A stretch of DNA of 44,938 bases from Actinoplanes aureus (GTDB lineage Bacteria > Actinomycetota > Actinomycetes > Mycobacteriales > Micromonosporaceae), in assembly GCF_015704865.1 (NCBI RefSeq), contig NZ_JADQTO010000048.1, positions 1 to 44,938 on the forward strand, written 5' to 3'. The notes beneath the pieces are model-generated. The model made no database searches and was not told the DNA's origin. It saw nothing but the letters and a program-made list of their open reading frames with translations. Position 1 is the stretch's first letter. Each line of letters opens with the position of its first letter. This document shows, in pieces, positions 6,893-16,798 of the stretch. Position numbers and translations under genes: made by a program.

Positions 6893-8014
6893 TCAGCTGT
6901 AGAGCCGACGGCGGGTCACCTCGGCGAGGGTCACCGCGGCCGCGACGCTGGCGTTCAGCGACTCCACGTCAGAGGCCATCGGAATGCTCACCCGCAGGTC
7001 ACAGGTCTCACCGACCAGCCGGGACAGGCCACGGCCCTCCGAGCCGACAACCACCAGCAGCGGGCCGATCGCGGCCTCCAGCTGGTACAGGTCGGTCTCG
7101 CCGTCGGCGTCCAGGCCGATCGCGGTGAAGCCGGCCTTCTGCGCCGCCTTGATCGCCCGGGTCAGGTTGACCACCTGGGAGACCGGGACCCGGGCGGCCG
7201 CGCCGGCACTGGTACGCCAAGCGGTCGCGGTGATCCCGGCGGCCCGGCGCTCGGTCATGAACACGCCGTGCCCGCCGAACGCGGCCACCGACCGGATCAC
7301 CGCACCCACGTTGCGCGGGTCGGTGATGCCGTCCAGCGCCACCAGCAGCGGGGCGGTCTGCTCCAGCGAGGCGTTGACCAGGTCGTCGAAGTCCTCGTAC
7401 GCGAACGGCGGCACCTGCAGGCCGATGCCCTGGTGCAGCACCCCGCCGGTCATCCGGTCCAGCTCGTTGCGGCTGACCTCCAGGATCGGGATGCCGCGGT
7501 CGCCGGAGGTCCGGACGATCTCGGCGACCCGGTCGTCGATGTCGATGCCCTGAGCCACGTACAGCGCCGTCGCCGGCACCAGCGCCCGCAGCGCCTCCAC
7601 CACCGGGTTGCGGCCGAGCAACAGCTCGGGGCCTTCCTTGGTGGGGTTGGACTTGCGACCGGGCGCGACCCGCGGACCACGCGGACCGGTGGCCCGGCCG
7701 CGCGTCGCCTGGGCCCGGGTCAGACCGGCCGCCCGGCCGCCACCCCGGCCCCAGGTGGTGTCCTTGGACCCGGGGATGCCGACCTTGGGCGCACGGCCCT
7801 CGGCCGCCGCCGCCCGGCGCTCCTTCTCCTGCTTACGCGCGGTCTTCTCGGGCAGTTTCTCGGTGCCCGAGTACCCCTTGTGCCAGGGCCGCTCGTCCGC
7901 CGGCAGGGTCTTGCCCCGGCCCTTCAGCCCGGACCGGTTCTTGCCACCGGACCCGAAGGACGCGCCCTTCTTCGAGGTCGCCCGCTTGCTCGCGTTCTGT
8001 GAATTTCCTGGCAT
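6893..8014 (-). CDS. rlmB: 23S rRNA (guanosine-2'-O-)-methyltransferase RlmB (TrmH/SpoU family)
   Basis: 373 residues. A basic, disordered N-terminal extension of ~125 residues (rich in Lys, Arg, Gly) precedes the substrate-binding domain (LLLGRNPVVEALRAL). The SPOUT methyltransferase domain follows with its three motifs: DGITDPRNVGAVIRSV, LLVVVGSEGRGLSRL and IPMASDVESLNASVAAAV, which build the trefoil-knot SAM site. The enzyme methylates the ribose of a conserved 23S rRNA guanosine (G2251 in E. coli numbering). The long tail is usual for actinobacterial members. The ATG overlaps the cysS stop codon (TGATG), so translation is coupled, matching the cysS-rlmB order of other actinobacteria. Confidence 0.93.
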   Translation of the reverse strand: MPGNSQNASKRATSKKGASFGSGGKNRSGLKGRGKTLPADERPWHKGYSGTEKLPEKTARKQEKERRAAAAEGRAPKVGIPGSKDTTWGRGGGRAAGLTRAQATRGRATGPRGPRVAPGRKSNPTKEGPELLLGRNPVVEALRALVPATALYVAQGIDIDDRVAEIVRTSGDRGIPILEVSRNELDRMTGGVLHQGIGLQVPPFAYEDFDDLVNASLEQTAPLLVALDGITDPRNVGAVIRSVAAFGGHGVFMTERRAAGITATAWRTSAGAAARVPVSQVVNLTRAIKAAQKAGFTAIGLDADGETDLYQLEAAIGPLLVVVGSEGRGLSRLVGETCDLRVSIPMASDVESLNASVAAAVTLAEVTRRRLYS

Positions 8015-9429
8015 CAGTGCTGCTCTCCTACCGTCCAGCGCGGCCCGGTCGGAGTGTCCTCCACCTGAATACCCGCGTTCTTGAGCTGGTCCCGCACCGA
8101 ATCGGCGGCCGCCCAGTCCTTCCGTGCACGGGCTTGTGCCCGCTGTTCCAGAGCCAGGGCGACAAGCGAGTCGACCACCGGCTTCAGGTCGTTGCCGCCC
8201 TCGCCGCCGTCCCAGGCGGCGTCGAGCGGGTCGAGGCCGAGCACGCCGAGCATGGCCCGGACCGCGGTCAGCGCGCCGCGGATGGCCGGCTCGTCACCGG
8301 CGGCCAGCGCGGTGTTGCCCTCCCGGACGGTGTCGTGCACGATCGCGAGCGCCGCCGACGTGTTGACGTCGTCGTTCATCGCGTCGGCGAAGGCCGGCGG
8401 CACCGCCTTGGGCCGGCCGGGGCCGACCACCTCGACCGCGCGCTGCACGAATCCCTCAATCCGCCGGTACGCCACGGCGGCCTCGCGCAGCGCCTCGTCC
8501 GAGTAGTCGATCCGCGAGCGGTAGTGCGGGCTGGCCAGGTAGTAGCGCACCTCGACCGGGCGGATCCCGGACTCGACGAGCGAGTCGAGGTCGATCACGT
8601 TGCCCAGCGACTTGCTCATCTTGGACTCACCGAGGTTGAGCAGCGCGTGGTGCACCCAGAAGCGGGCGAACCCGAGCCCGGCCGCCTTCGACTGGGCGAT
8701 CTCGTTCTCGTGGTGCGGGAAGGTCAGGTCCAGGCCGCCGCCGTGGATGTCGAACTCGTCGCCCAGGTAGCGCCGGGCCATGGCGGAGCACTCGATGTGC
8801 CAGCCCGGCCGGCCCCGGCCCCACGGCGACGACCAGTACGCGTCCTGCGGCTCGTCGGCCTTCACACCCTTCCACAGGGCGAAGTCGCGGTGGTCGCGCT
8901 TGTCCCGCTCCGGCGCGTCACCGGCGGCCCGCATGTCGTCCGGTTTCTGCCCGGAGAGCGCGCCGTACTCCGGGTAGGAGAGCACGTCGAAGTACACGTC
9001 ACCGTTGCCGGCCGCCGCCGGGTACGCGTTTCCGCGCTCGATCAGGCTCTGGATCAGCTCGTGCATCTCGGTGATGTGCCCGGTGGCCAGCGGCTCGTAG
9101 GTGGGCGACAACACGTTGAGCGAGCGGTAGTCACGGTCCAGCAGGAGCCGGTTCTCGAACGCGATCGCCCAGAACGGCCGGCCCTGTTCCAGCGACTTCT
9201 GCAGGATCTTGTCGTCCACGTCGGTGACGTTGCGGACGAAGGTGACCTCCATGCCGACGTGCAGCAGCCAGCGACGTAACACATCGTAGTTGACCGCGGA
9301 CCGGAGGTGGCCGATGTGCGGCGGCGACTGCACGGTGAGACCACACAGGTAGATCCCCACCTGACCGGGCGTCATCGGGACGAAGTCCCGGACCGATCGG
9401 GTCGCGGTGTCGTACAAGCGCAGCGTCAC
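8014..9429 (-). CDS. cysS: Cysteine--tRNA ligase
   Basis: 471 residues, normal for the family. Class I aminoacyl-tRNA synthetase that charges tRNA-Cys. The HIGH-type motif is PPHIGHLRS near residue 37 and the KMSKS loop is SKMSKSLGNV near residue 266. Zinc-site residues are visible in YLCGLTVQ, WHIECSAMA and HHENEIAQS. The GTG start follows a TACCCT -10 element by six bases, so the message is probably leaderless. It is co-transcribed with rlmB. In most actinobacteria ispF is directly upstream; here ispF is about 17 kb away and a protease gene occupies that place. Confidence 0.96.
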   Translation of the reverse strand: MTLRLYDTATRSVRDFVPMTPGQVGIYLCGLTVQSPPHIGHLRSAVNYDVLRRWLLHVGMEVTFVRNVTDVDDKILQKSLEQGRPFWAIAFENRLLLDRDYRSLNVLSPTYEPLATGHITEMHELIQSLIERGNAYPAAAGNGDVYFDVLSYPEYGALSGQKPDDMRAAGDAPERDKRDHRDFALWKGVKADEPQDAYWSSPWGRGRPGWHIECSAMARRYLGDEFDIHGGGLDLTFPHHENEIAQSKAAGLGFARFWVHHALLNLGESKMSKSLGNVIDLDSLVESGIRPVEVRYYLASPHYRSRIDYSDEALREAAVAYRRIEGFVQRAVEVVGPGRPKAVPPAFADAMNDDVNTSAALAIVHDTVREGNTALAAGDEPAIRGALTAVRAMLGVLGLDPLDAAWDGGEGGNDLKPVVDSLVALALEQRAQARARKDWAAADSVRDQLKNAGIQVEDTPTGPRWTVGEQH

Positions 9430-9435
9430 CGGTCA

Positions 9436-9441
9436 AGGGTA
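9436..9441 (-). promoter_or_regulatory. -10 element, leaderless promoter of cysS
   Basis: TACCCT on the minus strand, six bases before the GTG start at 9429; no Shine-Dalgarno is present. Its presence supports cysS having its own promoter. Confidence 0.5.
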
Positions 9442-9508
9442 CCGGCCATCGCCGGTGGACGACCGCCCCGGCCGTGCGACACGAACGGTCACCGATCGGT
9501 GCCCCTTT

Positions 9509-11077
9509 TCAGCCGCCGACGGCCGCATGTGCGTCGACGATCCCGTGCCCGTAGAACCCGTTGAACGTCCGGCCGCCCTCGCAGCGGGCCGTGAACTCGG
9601 CGGGCCGGTCCGGGTAGGTCTGCACCCGGGGCTTCGGGCAGGGGCGATCGATGGCCGTCCGGTAGAGCTCACGCTCGACCGCGTCCGGCGTCATGGTCGT
9701 ACCGTCGCGACTGAGGATCAGCGCGGCCACACCGCTGACGTGCGGAGCCGCCATCGAGGTGCCCTGCGTGTACAGGTAGTAGGCACACGCGCCGGCGGAC
9801 GAGCAGTGCTTCTCGACCGAGCCGGCACCCGAGCCGGTGATCTCACCCTTCTCGTCGACCAGGCCTTGGGCCTGCAGGACGAGCTTCGGGTAGCTGGAGA
9901 GGATCGCACCGGCCGTGCCGTGACCGTCGGACTCGTCGCCTCCGGGCGCCGCGACATCGGCCTGCTCGACGCCGTAGTTGGAGTAGTCGGCCTTGTTCCC
10001 GGACGGACCGAGCGCGGTGGTGTTGATGACGTACGGATCCTCCTGCGGCATCTGCCGGCAGGTCGCGTTGTCGATCTTCCGCTCGTACGGGTCGGCGCCG
10101 TAGTTCGGGCTGCTCCGGTCGGGCCGGGGCCGGCCCAAATCCTCGTGGCCGTTGCCGAGGGAGCTGATCAGCGTGACGCCCTTGTCGTGGGCGTACTTCA
10201 GCGCCCGGGTCAGCCCGGCCAGGATGGCGCGCTGCTCGGCCTGCCGCTCCTGGCTGTCCGCGGGGTTGGCCGGGCAGAGGTAGCGCCACGGGTCGACGAA
10301 GAACGACATGTTCACCACGTCGAGGCCGGCGTCGCCGGCGTACGTCAGCGCGTCGACCACCGGGTCGAGGAAGAAGAAGCCGGAGTCCTGGCCGCCCTTG
10401 AGCTCGACCAGGGTGACCCCCGGCGCCACCCCGGAGATGCCGAAGCCGTCGGCCGCCGCGCCGATGGTGCCCGCCACGTGCGTACCGTGACCGCCGTCGT
10501 CGGTGCCGACCGGGTCCAGGCAGCTCTTGACCTCGCAGGGTCCGTCGGCGTCCGGGATGTCCGGCGCGAAGTTGCGGGAGAGCGTACGGCTGAAGTGCGG
10601 CGCCAGGTCGGGATGGCTGGCGTCCAGCCCGGTGTCGAGGACGCCGACGGTGACTCCCGGGTCGCCGCCCCGGACCTTCCGCGCCCGATCGGCGCGGATC
10701 ATGCGCAGGCCCCACAGCTTGTCGTCGAGCGGATCGAGGGCCGCCGGGCCGGGCGCACCCACCGGCAGACCGGCGGGGCGACCGGCCGGTGCCGTGCTGA
10801 CCCGCCCGATGGCCCGGAGCTCGCTCGCACCGATCAGTGCGGGCGAGGTGGCGGCCTTCGCCGCGAACCGGGCGTCGGCCGAGGTCACCCGGTACACGCC
10901 GACCGCGTCGTTGCGCTTCACGACGGTGCCGCCGGCGGATCGGATGGCCGCGGTCGCGTCCGGAACGGACACGCCGTCGGCGGCGACCACGGTGTAGTCG
11001 CTGGTGATCGGCTCAGCGGCGCCCGGTACCAGGGCCAGCAGCAGCAGACCGGAGACGACTGCGGGTAGGGGTTTCAC
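9509..11077 (-). CDS. Secreted subtilisin-like serine protease (S8 family), copy 2
   Basis: 522 residues. Signal peptide (PLPAVVSGLLLLALVPGAAE), an inhibitor-I9-like propeptide (YTVVAADGVSVPDATAAIRSAGG... AVGVYRV), then the S8 catalytic domain. Triad motifs: Asp in VGVLDTGLDASHPDL, His in GGHGTHVAGT, Ser in GTSMAAPHVSG; the oxyanion Asn is in SLGNGHED. The C-terminus ends with FNGFYGHGIVDAHAAVGG, so there is no extra anchor or binding domain. It is a close paralogue of the protease encoded directly upstream (11143-12795). The frame stays open to 11122, but the GTG at 11077 is chosen: it gives a compact signal peptide, is preceded at 7 nt by TAGCAT, and avoids running into the neighbour's terminator. 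Confidence 0.9.
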   Translation of the reverse strand: MKPLPAVVSGLLLLALVPGAAEPITSDYTVVAADGVSVPDATAAIRSAGGTVVKRNDAVGVYRVTSADARFAAKAATSPALIGASELRAIGRVSTAPAGRPAGLPVGAPGPAALDPLDDKLWGLRMIRADRARKVRGGDPGVTVGVLDTGLDASHPDLAPHFSRTLSRNFAPDIPDADGPCEVKSCLDPVGTDDGGHGTHVAGTIGAAADGFGISGVAPGVTLVELKGGQDSGFFFLDPVVDALTYAGDAGLDVVNMSFFVDPWRYLCPANPADSQERQAEQRAILAGLTRALKYAHDKGVTLISSLGNGHEDLGRPRPDRSSPNYGADPYERKIDNATCRQMPQEDPYVINTTALGPSGNKADYSNYGVEQADVAAPGGDESDGHGTAGAILSSYPKLVLQAQGLVDEKGEITGSGAGSVEKHCSSAGACAYYLYTQGTSMAAPHVSGVAALILSRDGTTMTPDAVERELYRTAIDRPCPKPRVQTYPDRPAEFTARCEGGRTFNGFYGHGIVDAHAAVGG

Positions 11078-11084
11078 TTCCCGG

Positions 11085-11090
11085 ATGCTA
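11085..11090 (-). promoter_or_regulatory. -10 element, leaderless promoter of protease copy 2
   Basis: TAGCAT on the minus strand, seven bases before GTG 11077. It lies just beyond the upstream gene's terminator, so the second protease is a separate transcription unit. Confidence 0.5.
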
Positions 11091-11100
11091 GAGCCGAAAA

Positions 11101-11136
11101 GGGGTGCTTGTTCCGCGATCACGGAACAAGCACCCC
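11101..11136 (-). terminator. Rho-independent terminator of protease copy 1
   Basis: Perfect 15-bp stem (11101-11115 with 11122-11136) and 6-nt loop, followed on the minus strand by TTTT. It starts seven bases past the stop codon of the gene at 11143. Confidence 0.85.
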
Positions 11137-11142
11137 TGATGG

Positions 11143-12795
11143 TCAGCGGCCGCCGACCGCCGCGTAGGCGTCGACGATGCCGTGGCCGTAGAACCCGTTG
11201 AAGTTCTTGCCGCCCTCACAGAGCGCGTCGAACTCGACGGAACGGCCCTCCTGCACGTAGCTCTGCAGGCGCGGCTCCGGGCAGGCGTGCTCGGCGGCGC
11301 TGCGGTACAGCTGCGCCTCGACCAGCTTCGGGGCCATGGTCTTGCCACCGCGGCGGAAGTCCGGGTAGCCGTACCTGCTGACGATCAGCGCGGCGACACC
11401 GGCGGCGTGCGGCGACGCCATCGAGGTGCCCTGCAGGTACGTGTAGTAGCCGCACTCGCCGGCCTTGGTGCACTCCTTGAAGACCAGGCCCTCGCCGTCC
11501 GCGGTGATGTTGCCGTCCGCGTCGACCAGCTCCTCCTCCTGCAGCACCTTGAGCGGGTAGGTGGAGAGGATCTGGTTGCCGGCCGTCTGGAAGGTGTCGG
11601 TGCCGAACCCGTCGCGGTACCAGCCGCCGGGCGCGGCGACCGAGATCTGCTCGAGGCCGTAGTTCGAGAAGTCCGACTTCTTCTTCGACGGGCCCACCGA
11701 GGAGACGCCGATGACGTGCGAGCCCTCCGCCGGCAGGTTCCAGCACGAGCTGTTGTCGATCGTGCGGTCGCGCGGCGTGCCACCGTAGTTCGGGCTGCCC
11801 CCGTCGACCCGCGGCTTGCCGAGGTCCTCGTGGTTGTTACCCAGCGCGCCGACCAGGGTGACGCCCTTGCGGTGCGCGTAATCCAACGCCCGCTTCATGG
11901 CCGCGATGGTGGCCCGCTGTGCGGCCTGCTCCTCGGCGCTGTCGGCCGGGTTCGCCGTGCAGTTGAAGAGCCACGGGTCGACGTAGAACGACATGTTCAC
12001 CACGTCGAGGCCGGCGTCGGCGGCGTGGGTGAGTGCGTTGACCACCGGGTCCAGGAAGAAGTAGCCGGAGTCCTGGCCACCCTTGAGCTCGACCAGGGTG
12101 ACGTCCGGCGCGATGCCGGAGACGCCGACACCGTTCGCCGCGGCGCCGATCGTGCCGGCGACGTGCGTGCCGTGGCCGTTGTCGTCGGTGCCGACCGGGT
12201 CGACACAGCTGGCCACCTCGCACGGGCCGTCGACATCGGTCAGGTCCGGCGCGAAGTTGCGGGAGAGCTTCGAGCTGAAGTGCGGTGCGAGATCCGGGTT
12301 CGAGGCGTCCAGGCCGGTGTCCAGGATGCCCACGGTCACGCCTCGGTCACCGGACTCGATCTTGCGAGCCTTGTCCGCGCGGACCATGGCCAGGCCCCAC
12401 AGCTTGGCGTCGAGCGGGTCCAGCTTCGCCGGCCCGCCCTTGCCACCCTTGCCGGTCCGGGCGGTGCGGTCGACCTTCTCCAGCTGGCTGGGCGCGTGGC
12501 CGATGGCCTTGCGCTCGCTCGCCCCGATCAGGGCGCCGGAGGTGGCGGCCTTCGCCTCGAACTTCGTGTCGGCCGACTCCACCCGGTAGACACCGACGGC
12601 TTCGTTACCGCTCACGATCGTGCCGCCGGCCGCCTTGATGGCCGCGGTGGCCTCCGCGGCGGAAGCGCCCTCAGCGGCCACGACCGTGTAATCGACTGTG
12701 TTACCTGGCTCCGCCACCGCGGAGCCGGGTACCACAGCCAGGAAAGCCAGGCCCGTCGCGGTGACGACGGCCCCGGTGACAACGCGTCTTCTCAT
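11143..12795 (-). CDS. Secreted subtilisin-like serine protease (S8 family), copy 1
   Basis: 550 residues. Signal peptide (MRRRVVTGAVVTATGLAFLAVVPGSAVA by position 1-28 in outline: basic start, hydrophobic core, AVA cleavage site), propeptide with YTVVAAEGASAAEATAAIKAAGG, then the catalytic domain. Predicted triad: D159 (ILDTGLDASN), H208 (NGHGTHVAG) and S458 (GTSMASPHA); oxyanion Asn in GALGNNHED. An insert of ~45 residues around VLQEEELVDADGNITADGEG before the Ser motif has two Cys that could form a disulfide. ATG at 12795 is fixed by AGGAGGAG at 12803-12810, seven bases away; the longer open frame to 12843 is not used. Tandem duplication with the next gene is evident from near-identical motifs throughout. 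Likely a secreted scavenging or processing protease. Confidence 0.92.
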   Translation of the reverse strand: MRRRVVTGAVVTATGLAFLAVVPGSAVAEPGNTVDYTVVAAEGASAAEATAAIKAAGGTIVSGNEAVGVYRVESADTKFEAKAATSGALIGASERKAIGHAPSQLEKVDRTARTGKGGKGGPAKLDPLDAKLWGLAMVRADKARKIESGDRGVTVGILDTGLDASNPDLAPHFSSKLSRNFAPDLTDVDGPCEVASCVDPVGTDDNGHGTHVAGTIGAAANGVGVSGIAPDVTLVELKGGQDSGYFFLDPVVNALTHAADAGLDVVNMSFYVDPWLFNCTANPADSAEEQAAQRATIAAMKRALDYAHRKGVTLVGALGNNHEDLGKPRVDGGSPNYGGTPRDRTIDNSSCWNLPAEGSHVIGVSSVGPSKKKSDFSNYGLEQISVAAPGGWYRDGFGTDTFQTAGNQILSTYPLKVLQEEELVDADGNITADGEGLVFKECTKAGECGYYTYLQGTSMASPHAAGVAALIVSRYGYPDFRRGGKTMAPKLVEAQLYRSAAEHACPEPRLQSYVQEGRSVEFDALCEGGKNFNGFYGHGIVDAYAAVGGR

Positions 12796-12802
12796 GGAAG
12801 CG

Positions 12803-12810
12803 CTCCTCCT
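12803..12810 (-). promoter_or_regulatory. Strong ribosome binding site of protease copy 1
   Basis: AGGAGGAG on the minus strand, 7 nt from the ATG at 12795. It decides the start over upstream in-frame codons. Confidence 0.8.
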
Positions 12811-12870
12811 GGAATAGGCCCTGAATAGGCTAGGAGGCATCACATCGAGAAAGATCGCTCAGCACAAGAT

Positions 12871-14268
12871 CTACGGCCGGGTCATCCGCAGGACATCGAG
12901 CGCTTCGTCCAGTTGTGTCTCAGTCAATGTGCCGTTTGCGACGTGTCCCCGCTCGATCACCACCTCGCGGATCGTCCGATCGGTGGCCAGTGCCTGCTTG
13001 GCGATCGCCGCGGCCTCGTCGTACCCGAGGTACCGGTTGAGGGGCGTGACGATCGAGGGCGAGCCCTCCGCGTACGCCCGGGCCACCTCCTCGTTCGCCT
13101 CGAGGCCGGCGACGCACCGGTCGGCGAGCTGGCGGGCGGCCGCGGCCAGCAATCGGATCGACTCGAGCAGGTTGCGGGCCATCACCGGCAGCATCACGTT
13201 CAGCTCGAAATCGCCCTGGGTGCCGGCGAAGGCGACCGTCGCGTCGTTCCCGATCACCTGAGCGGCCACCTGGCGGACCATCTCGGGCACCACCGGGTTC
13301 ACCTTGCCCGGCATGATCGACGAGCCGGGCTGGAGATCCGGCAGGCGCAGCTCACGCAGGCCGGCCCGCGGTCCGGAGCCCATCCAGCGGATGTCGTTGG
13401 CGATCTTGTAGAGGCCGGCCGCCACCACCCGCAACTGGCCGGACGCCTCGACCAGCGCGTCCCGGGCACCCTGCGCCTCGAAGTGGTCACGGGCCTCGCT
13501 GAGCGGCAGCCCGGTCTCCTCCTTGAGCAGCTCGATCACCGCCGGAGCGAAGCCGGGCGGCGTGTTCACCCCGGTGCCGACGGCGGTGCCACCCAGTGGC
13601 AGCTCACCGAGCCGGGGCAGGGTGGCGGTCAGCCGCTCGACGCCGTTGGTGACCTGTTGGGCGTACCCCGAGAATTCCTGGCCGAGAGTGACCGGCGTGG
13701 CGTCCATCAGGTGCGTGCGGCCGCTCTTGACCACCTCGGACCAGGCGCCGGCCTTGGTGCGCAACGCACCCGCCAGATGTTCGAGCGCCGGAATCAGGTC
13801 CTGGCTGACCGCTTCGGTGGCCGCCAGATGGATCGAGGAGGGGAAGACGTCGTTGCTGGACTGGGACGCGTTGACATGGTCGTTCGGGTGCACCGGCCGG
13901 CCCAGGGCGCGGGACGCCAGGGTGGCGATCACCTCGTTGGCGTTCATGTTCGACGAGGTGCCGGAGCCGGTCTGGAAGACGTCGATCGGGAACTGGTCGT
14001 CGTAGCCGCCGTCGGCCACGTGCGCCGCGGCGGTCGCGATCACCTCCGCCAGGTCGCCGTCCAGCACGCCCAGTTTCCCGTTGGCCCGGGCCGCGGCGCC
14101 CTTGATCCGGGCGAGCGCCCGGATGTGCGCCGGTTCCAGTCCCCGGCCGGAGATCGGGAAGTTCTCCACCGCCCGCTGCGTCTGTGCCCGCCAGAGGGCA
14201 TCGGCGGGTACACGCACCTCGCCCATCGTGTCGCGTTCGATCCGGAAGCCGCTCTCGTCAGTCGTCAC
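12871..14268 (-). CDS. fumC: Fumarate hydratase class II
   Basis: 465 residues, the family's usual length. It interconverts fumarate and malate in the citric acid cycle without an iron-sulfur cluster. Family signatures are clear: substrate-site segments GSGTSSNMNANEV and HPNDHVNASQSSNDVFPSS, the TPVTLGQEFSGYAQQ helix, and the active-site loop GSSIMPGKVNPVVPE with its catalytic Ser. The C-terminal domain ends DEALDVLRMTRP. GTG at 14268 is chosen because the protein then begins TTDESGFRIERDTMGEVRVP, as in relatives, and AGAGAGGA lies ~8 nt upstream; the open frame upstream to 14400 is not credible. A class I fumarase follows at 15066, so the organism has both types. Confidence 0.95.
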   Translation of the reverse strand: MTTDESGFRIERDTMGEVRVPADALWRAQTQRAVENFPISGRGLEPAHIRALARIKGAAARANGKLGVLDGDLAEVIATAAAHVADGGYDDQFPIDVFQTGSGTSSNMNANEVIATLASRALGRPVHPNDHVNASQSSNDVFPSSIHLAATEAVSQDLIPALEHLAGALRTKAGAWSEVVKSGRTHLMDATPVTLGQEFSGYAQQVTNGVERLTATLPRLGELPLGGTAVGTGVNTPPGFAPAVIELLKEETGLPLSEARDHFEAQGARDALVEASGQLRVVAAGLYKIANDIRWMGSGPRAGLRELRLPDLQPGSSIMPGKVNPVVPEMVRQVAAQVIGNDATVAFAGTQGDFELNVMLPVMARNLLESIRLLAAAARQLADRCVAGLEANEEVARAYAEGSPSIVTPLNRYLGYDEAAAIAKQALATDRTIREVVIERGHVANGTLTETQLDEALDVLRMTRP

Positions 14269-14404
14269 CGGACCATCCTCTCTCGACCTGCGCCCGGCCG
14301 CCGTCGATCGTGTCGATCCGGGTTCGCTCGCGCAGCGGGTATCGCTCCACCAGGGCGGCGAGTTCACCCAGCAGGTCCCGAGCCGTATCTTGATGATCAC
14401 TCAC
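14258..14404 (-). CDS. Small acidic protein overlapping the fumC start
   Basis: 48 residues starting SDHQDTARDLLGELAALVERYPL and ending RGWSGDD. It is one amphipathic helix followed by a short charged tail, with good third-position GC bias. Its stop lies 11 nt inside fumC, which suggests translational coupling. No family is recognised and the GTG start has no clear ribosome binding site. The longer open frame upstream of 14404 runs over the divergent lipoprotein gene and is rejected. Confidence 0.5.
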   Translation of the reverse strand: MSDHQDTARDLLGELAALVERYPLRERTRIDTIDGGRAQVERGWSGDD

Positions 14405-14477
14405 GGTTGGACGCGCGCGGCAACGGAACGTACCGTCGGCGGAGTTTGGTCGACCCCCGACGAAGAGGATCCCCCTG

Positions 14478-14996
14478 ATGCGACGCGCCATCCTGGCCGT
14501 GCTCGCCGGCGGCGTGCTGCTGACCGGCACCGCCTGTGACAGCGATGCGGACACCAGCGAGAGCGCGGCCCCGGCCGCCGCCGAGGCCACCTCGACGCCG
14601 CCGGCCACCGCCCCGGCGCCCGACTACGCGGCGGACACGACGAAGGTCTGCGGACGTCTCGACGAGATCTTCAGCGCCGCGCTCGCCGGCGAATTCGGTG
14701 CCGCCATGGGCAAGATGATCGCCCAGAAGGAGGCGAAGCAGGCGGAGGAGGTGAAGAACGCCGAGAAGGCCGCGGCCGCCGAGCTGAAGGCGGTCGGCAC
14801 CCAGATCCGCAAGGAGACCGGCGCCGCGCAGGATCCGGAACTCAAGGCGGCCGGCGAGACCTCCGCCGCGAAGATCGAGCAGAGCGCGAAGGACCGCGAC
14901 TACATCGAGAAGGTCAAGACCTCCAAGGACCTGGACCGCACGCTCAAGAGCCAGATCCAGGAGTGGCTGAGCCCCGTCTCCGGATACTGCGCCTGA
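14478..14996 (+). CDS. Small lipoprotein of unknown function
   Basis: 172 residues. A lipoprotein signal peptide ends in LLTGTAC, placing the lipidated Cys near residue 20. A Ser/Ala/Pro/Thr-rich linker (~22-50) follows, then a helical, Lys/Glu/Ala-rich domain (~75-160) that may form a coiled coil. Cys residues at ~58 and ~171 could form a disulfide in the mature protein. It should be anchored on the outer face of the cell membrane. The ATG is preceded by AAGAGGA. It is divergent from the fumC unit. No family is recognised; composition suggests an envelope-associated structural or binding role. Confidence 0.8.
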   Translation: MRRAILAVLAGGVLLTGTACDSDADTSESAAPAAAEATSTPPATAPAPDYAADTTKVCGRLDEIFSAALAGEFGAAMGKMIAQKEAKQAEEVKNAEKAAAAELKAVGTQIRKETGAAQDPELKAAGETSAAKIEQSAKDRDYIEKVKTSKDLDRTLKSQIQEWLSPVSGYCA

Positions 14997-15010
14997 TCGG
15001 CCAGCCCGCA

Positions 15011-15061
15011 GCCCAACCTCATCGCTGTCTCACGGGCCTTGAGGCAGCAGTGGGGTTGGGC
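15011..15061. terminator. Bidirectional terminator hairpin
   Basis: A 22-bp stem (15011-15032 with 15040-15061) with one mismatch and a few wobble pairs closes a 7-nt loop. It lies between the convergent lipoprotein and class I fumarase genes. Confidence 0.75.
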
Positions 15062-15065
15062 CCGT

Positions 15066-16727
<1,662 letters not shown>

Positions 16728-16735
16728 GAGCGGCA

Positions 16736-16741
16736 AGCCTA
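16736..16741 (-). promoter_or_regulatory. -10 element upstream of the class I fumarase
   Basis: TAGGCT on the minus strand, 8 nt before the ATG at 16727, with no Shine-Dalgarno between. Confidence 0.4.
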
Positions 16742-16798
16742 GGCCAGCGGGGTAGCCGTACGCGAACCCCTCCCCGGCGCTTCGCGCGCCGGGTCGCC

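Noticed and set aside
9490..9501. Palindrome CACCGATCGGTG upstream of cysS as a terminator or operator
   Set aside because: Six-base arms with no loop make a poor hairpin, and no regulator or second copy was seen to support an operator.
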